Positions 60,836-64,000 of a stretch of DNA of 64,000 nt are shown here, in pieces (positions within the stretch are counted from its first letter, which is position 1; each line of letters begins with the position of its first letter). Under the pieces are notes generated by a model. It worked only from the letters and a program-made list of their open reading frames with translations. It was not told the DNA's origin and made no database searches. A program made the translations under genes and the position numbers. The stretch comes from Marmoricola sp. OAE513 (GTDB lineage Bacteria; Actinomycetota; Actinomycetes; Propionibacteriales; Nocardioidaceae), in assembly GCF_040546585.1 (NCBI RefSeq), contig NZ_JBEPOC010000001.1, positions 2,852,001-2,916,000 of the forward strand. The letters are read 5' to 3'.

Positions 60836-61333
60836 GTGGGTCGACGTCTGCGCCGCATTTCCGGGGAGGTAGCACGCTTCTCTGCGGTCAACGTCGTCGC
60901 CACCATCATCGCGCTGATCATCTTCAACCTGCTGGTCCACGGGGTGAAGGGCTGGTTCGGCGGTCCGGGGCACGACCGGCCGCTGACGTCGTACCTGATC
61001 GCCAACAGCGTCGGTATGTTCGTCAGCTACTACGGCAGCCGCTACTACGCCTTCCGGCACCGGCACGCGGCGGGGCCTGGTGGCGGACTGCTGATCTACG
61101 TCGTCATCAACCTCACGTCCTTCGTGATCCCGATCAGCTGTCTGTGGATCTCGCGCAACGTGTTCGAGGTGTCCTCGATCTACGCCGACAACATCGCCGG
61201 CAACGTCGTCGGGGCGATCCTCGGCAACATCTTCCGGTTCTACTTCTTCCGGAAGTTCGTCTTCACCAAGCAACCGACCACGTTCTTCGGCAAGCCCGCG
61301 GGTGAGCACGCGCAGGCTCAGGTCGAGGGCTGA
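60836..61333 (+). CDS. GtrA-family membrane protein
   Basis: The 165-residue product has four membrane segments (about 15-37, 53-70, 82-104 and 120-140) and the GtrA motifs NSVGMFVSYYGSRYYAFRHR and GNIFRFYFFRKFVF. GtrA proteins are thought to flip lipid-linked sugars across the membrane. Its place between rmlB and rmlA fits a role in cell-surface glycan assembly. The GTG at 60836 lies 6 nt after rmlB. Confidence 0.85.
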   Translation: MGRRLRRISGEVARFSAVNVVATIIALIIFNLLVHGVKGWFGGPGHDRPLTSYLIANSVGMFVSYYGSRYYAFRHRHAAGPGGGLLIYVVINLTSFVIPISCLWISRNVFEVSSIYADNIAGNVVGAILGNIFRFYFFRKFVFTKQPTTFFGKPAGEHAQAQVEG

Positions 61334-61336
61334 ACC

Positions 61337-62212
61337 TCAGCGGTAGTCGTCGGACTCGAGCAGTCGCAGCAGGTACTTGCCGTAGCCGGACTTCTCGAGC
61401 TTCTCGCCACGCACCCGCAGTTCGTCGTCGGTCAGGAAGCCCTGGCGCCAGGCGACCTCCTCGGGCGCGCAGACCTTGAGGCCCTGCCGGTTCTCGATCG
61501 TCCGGATGAAGTTGCTGGCGTCGTTGAGGGTGTCGAACGTGCCGGTGTCGAGCCAGGCGGTACCGCGCGGCAGCACCTCGACCCGCAGGCGGCCCTGCTC
61601 GAGGTAGACCCGGTTGACGTCGGTGATCTCGTACTCGCCGCGGTCCGAGGGCTTGAGGCCCTTGGCGATCTCGACCACGTCGTTGTCGTAGAAGTACAGG
61701 CCGGGGACGGCGTAGTGGCTCTTCGGGTCGGCGGGCTTCTCCTCCAGGGAGATCGCCCTGCGGTCGGCGTCGAACTCGACCACGCCGTACGCCGACGGGT
61801 CGGCGACCCAGTAGGCGAACACGGTCGCACCCTCGACGTCCTGGACCCGGTTGAAGTCCCGACCGAAGGACGGGCCGTGGAACAGGTTGTCACCCAGGGC
61901 GAGCGCACAGGTGTCGTCGCCGATGAACTCCTCGCCGATGGTGAACGCCTGCGCGAGGCCCTCCGGCTTGGGCTGCTGGGCGTAGGTCAGGTTGATGCCG
62001 AAGTTGCTGCCGTCGCCGAGCAGCTCCTCGAAGCGGGCCGCCTCCTGGGGGCTGGTGATGATCAGGATGTCGTTGATCCCGGCCATCATCAGGGTCGACA
62101 GCGGGTAGTAGATCATCGGCTTGTCGTAGACGGGGACGAGCTGCTTGCTGGTCACCAGGGTGAGCGGGTGGAGCCGAGAACCGGTACCTCCGGCAAGGAT
62201 GATTCCGCGCAT
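61337..62212 (-). CDS. rmlA: Glucose-1-phosphate thymidylyltransferase
   Basis: The 291-residue nucleotidyltransferase has the signature [11 protein letters not shown], the [16 protein letters not shown] segment and [10 protein letters not shown], and [19 protein letters not shown]. It makes dTDP-glucose, the substrate of RmlB. It faces rmlB/GtrA tail to tail with a 3-nt gap, so the two dTDP-sugar genes are not in one operon. The ATG at 62212 starts the conserved MRGIILAGG. Confidence 0.94.
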   Translation of the reverse strand: MRGIILAGGTGSRLHPLTLVTSKQLVPVYDKPMIYYPLSTLMMAGINDILIITSPQEAARFEELLGDGSNFGINLTYAQQPKPEGLAQAFTIGEEFIGDDTCALALGDNLFHGPSFGRDFNRVQDVEGATVFAYWVADPSAYGVVEFDADRRAISLEEKPADPKSHYAVPGLYFYDNDVVEIAKGLKPSDRGEYEITDVNRVYLEQGRLRVEVLPRGTAWLDTGTFDTLNDASNFIRTIENRQGLKVCAPEEVAWRQGFLTDDELRVRGEKLEKSGYGKYLLRLLESDDYR

Positions 62213-62233
62213 GGCGTCAGTCTGCCGTGTTAC

Positions 62234-62845
62234 TCAGGTGACGGAGGCGTTAGTCCAGAACTCGTGCCAGACGAAGCCCAGCTCGTCGAACATCAGACGC
62301 AGCAACGGGACCGAGATGCCGACCACGTTGTGCGGATCGCCCGTGATCCCGGACACGTACGCGGCTCCCCGACCATCGAGCGTGAAGGCCCCGGCGACGT
62401 GCAGCGGCTCCCCGCTGGCGACGTACGCCTCGATCTCCTCGTCGTCGATGTTGGCGAAACGCACCTGGGTCGCGGCCGACCGGGCCAACCAGACCTCGCG
62501 GTGCGTGTCGATGAGGCAGTGCCCGGTGTGCAGCACACCGGAGTTGCCACGCATCCGCCGCCAGCGGTCCACGGCGTCGGCAGCGTCGGCCGGCTTGCCG
62601 AGGATCTCGCCCTCGAACTCGAGCACGGAGTCGCAGCCGATGACCAGGGCGCGGGGCTGGTCCGCGGCGACCGCGATGGCCTTGAGCTGCGCGAGCTTGA
62701 GCGCGTACTCGGCCGGGTCGCTGAGCTCGACGATGTCCTCGTCGACCCCGCTCACGATGACCTCGGGGTCCAGGCCGACAGCGCGCAGCGTCGCGAGCCG
62801 GGCGGGGGAGGCGGAGGCGAGGATCAGGCGGGTCGGTGCAGGCAC
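62234..62845 (-). CDS. maf: Maf-like nucleotide pyrophosphatase
   Basis: The 203-residue protein has the Maf motifs LASASPARLATLR, VIGCDSVLEFEG, a GNSGVLHTGHCLID segment and GAFTLDGRGAAYVSGITGD. It removes pyrophosphate from non-canonical or methylated nucleotides. The GTG at 62845 starts in front of the SASPAR motif. It lies 20 nt after accE, as in mycobacteria (Rv3282). Confidence 0.91.
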   Translation of the reverse strand: MPAPTRLILASASPARLATLRAVGLDPEVIVSGVDEDIVELSDPAEYALKLAQLKAIAVAADQPRALVIGCDSVLEFEGEILGKPADAADAVDRWRRMRGNSGVLHTGHCLIDTHREVWLARSAATQVRFANIDDEEIEAYVASGEPLHVAGAFTLDGRGAAYVSGITGDPHNVVGISVPLLRLMFDELGFVWHEFWTNASVT

Positions 62846-62865
62846 GGGTGGAGCCTACGGCGTGT

Positions 62866-63165
62866 TCAGCGCGGAAGGCCGCTGGCGCGCCAGCCGCCCG
62901 GGCCGTGCGGGTGCTGCGGGCGCAGGCGGGCGTGGTTCGAGGACCAGGCGGGGGTGGGCTTCTTGGTGGGGGCGGCTTCTCCGCCACCCATCGCGGAGAA
63001 CACCGCGACGATGGCGGCGATCTGCTCAGGGGTGGCGTTGGCGTCCACGATGCGGAGAGTGGGTGGGGTCGCCGACACGTCGCTTGCTGACGCCTCCGCT
63101 GGCGCTCCGGCATCACCAACCGACGGGTCGGCTCCGCTCCCGCTGTTCCCTCCTACGTCGGTCAC
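62866..63165 (-). CDS. accE: Acyl-CoA carboxylase epsilon subunit
   Basis: This 99-residue small protein has a disordered Ser/Gly/Ala N-terminus ([20 protein letters not shown]-type), then [20 protein letters not shown], a linker and the conserved C-terminal [10 protein letters not shown] and [12 protein letters not shown]. AccE subunits of this kind bind AccD and raise carboxylase activity. The GTG at 63165 overlaps the accD stop (GTGA). Confidence 0.87.
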   Translation of the reverse strand: MTDVGGNSGSGADPSVGDAGAPAEASASDVSATPPTLRIVDANATPEQIAAIVAVFSAMGGGEAAPTKKPTPAWSSNHARLRPQHPHGPGGWRASGLPR

Positions 63166-64000
63166 AGCGGGATGTTCCCGTGCTTCTTGGCCGGGAGCGT
63201 CTCGCGCTTGGACTCCAGCAGGCGCAACGCCCGGACGATCTCCTTGCGGGACTCGTGCGGCGCGATCACCGCGTCGACGTAACCGCGCTCGGCAGCGATG
63301 TACGGGTTGGCCAGCGTCTCCTCGTACTCGTCGATCAGCTGGGCACGCTTGGCCTCGACGTCGCCGCCCTCGGCCTCGACGGCCGCCAGGGTCTTGCGGT
63401 GGATGATGTTCGCCGCACCGGAGGCGCCCATCACGGCGATCTGCGAGGTCGGCCAGGCGAGGTTGATGTCGGCGCCGAGGTGCTTGGACCCCATCACGTC
63501 GTAGGCGCCGCCGTAGGCCTTGCGGGTGATCAGCGTGACCAGCGGGACCGTCGCCTCGGCGTACGCGTAGATCAGCTTGGCGCCGCGGCGGATGATGCCG
63601 TTCCACTCCTGGTCGGTGCCTGGCAGGAAGCCGGGGACGTCGACCAGGGTGAGGACGGGGATGTTGAACGCGTCGCAGGTCCGGATGAACCGGGCGGCCT
63701 TCTCGGAGGCGTCGATGTCCAGCGTGCCGGCGAACTGCATCGGCTGGTTGGCCACGACGCCGACCGACTTGCCCTCGACCCGGCCGTACCCGATCAGGAT
63801 GTTCGGGGCGAACAGCGGGCTGACCTCGAGGAACTCCTGGTCGTCGAGCAGGGCCTCGATGACCTCGTGCATGTCGTAGGGCTGGTTCGGGGAGTCCGGG
63901 ATGATCGTGTCGAGCGACAGGTCCAGGTCGGTGAACTCCAGGTCGGCGACCTCGTCGTACGAGGGCGCCGGGTCCAGGTTGTTCTGCGGGAGGAAGCTCA
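63162..64000 (-). CDS. accD: Acyl-CoA carboxylase beta subunit (carboxyltransferase), cut by window edge
   Basis: The C-terminal 278 residues or so are present. They include [20 protein letters not shown] (in two parts), [20 protein letters not shown] and [19 protein letters not shown], then the family end [20 protein letters not shown]. The Asp in GGAYDVM is the residue that in Streptomyces PccB favours propionyl-CoA, so this is probably a propionyl-CoA carboxylase like AccD5. It would work with AccA3 and AccE and feed methylmalonyl-CoA to MutAB. The start codon lies beyond the right edge. Confidence 0.93.
   Translation of the reverse strand, partial: SFLPQNNLDPAPSYDEVADLEFTDLDLSLDTIIPDSPNQPYDMHEVIEALLDDQEFLEVSPLFAPNILIGYGRVEGKSVGVVANQPMQFAGTLDIDASEKAARFIRTCDAFNIPVLTLVDVPGFLPGTDQEWNGIIRRGAKLIYAYAEATVPLVTLITRKAYGGAYDVMGSKHLGADINLAWPTSQIAVMGASGAANIIHRKTLAAVEAEGGDVEAKRAQLIDEYEETLANPYIAAERGYVDAVIAPHESRKEIVRALRLLESKRETLPAKKHGNIPL

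Overview
The window is high-GC DNA from an actinobacterium, most likely a Nocardioidaceae-type member of the Propionibacteriales. The reasons are codon use, ATGA/GTGA-coupled operons, many apparently leaderless promoters, two complex II systems, a methylmalonyl-CoA mutase/MeaB cluster and a three-part acyl-CoA carboxylase with an epsilon subunit. Much of the gene order (sdh, cdd, deoA, add, sugar-phosphate mutase, PNP, lpdA, then accA3, maf, accD) resembles, from memory, the Rv3280-Rv3319 neighbourhood of Mycobacterium tuberculosis. The genus is an inference. I see no phage, IS, plasmid, tRNA, rRNA or CRISPR sequence.

Layout. 1-4.7 kb: two divergent succinate dehydrogenases, a cytochrome b558-type SdhC/SdhA (left, cut by the edge) and a mycobacterial Sdh1-type anchor/flavoprotein/iron-sulfur operon (right). 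4.8-12.8 kb: a membrane protein, a glycosyltransferase, the mutA-mutB-meaB operon and an M20 amidohydrolase. 13-23 kb: a BMP-family nucleoside ABC importer, cytidine deaminase, a cytochrome P450, thymidine phosphorylase, a MaoC dehydratase and adenosine deaminase. With deoC and two aldehyde dehydrogenases (27-31 kb), a phosphohexo/pentomutase (32-34 kb) and purine nucleoside phosphorylase (47 kb), these form a nucleoside uptake and catabolism theme. 23-27 kb: a TetR/DUF2236 pair, a P-loop kinase and a LuxR protein with two HTH domains. 34-38 kb: thiol peroxidase, crotonase, and an aldo/keto reductase controlled by MerR. 38-46.6 kb: a heme-iron locus (heme oxygenase, HmuTUV, three HtaA-like surface proteins) behind two DtxR/IdeR-type iron boxes. 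47-54.5 kb: LpdA-like reductase, SpoIID protein, SDR, and a DUF5995/DUF2236/DUF2236 operon divergent from a TetR gene. 55-64 kb: AccA3-type biotin carboxylase, an acyl-CoA dehydrogenase, dTDP-sugar genes rmlB/rmlA with a GtrA protein, Maf, AccE and AccD (cut by the edge).

The most unusual structure is a family of arrays with a period of about 32 bp that fill convergent intergenic spaces exactly from stop codon to stop codon: direct copies in the first part and inverted copies in the second (22733-23063 and 55158-55322). The two arrays differ in sequence but share a recognisable core. A second signal is a dispersed short repeat of about 23 bp that has entered coding sequences in frame (mutB, meaB, an aldehyde dehydrogenase N-terminus, a DUF2236 N-terminus) and supplies the P450 stop codon. 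Two genes carry apparent single-base insertions (near 17743 and 23228); they may be sequencing errors or real lesions. About twenty genes have a TAnnnT-like hexamer 6-8 nt before their start codon, which indicates widespread leaderless transcription and was used to choose several starts.
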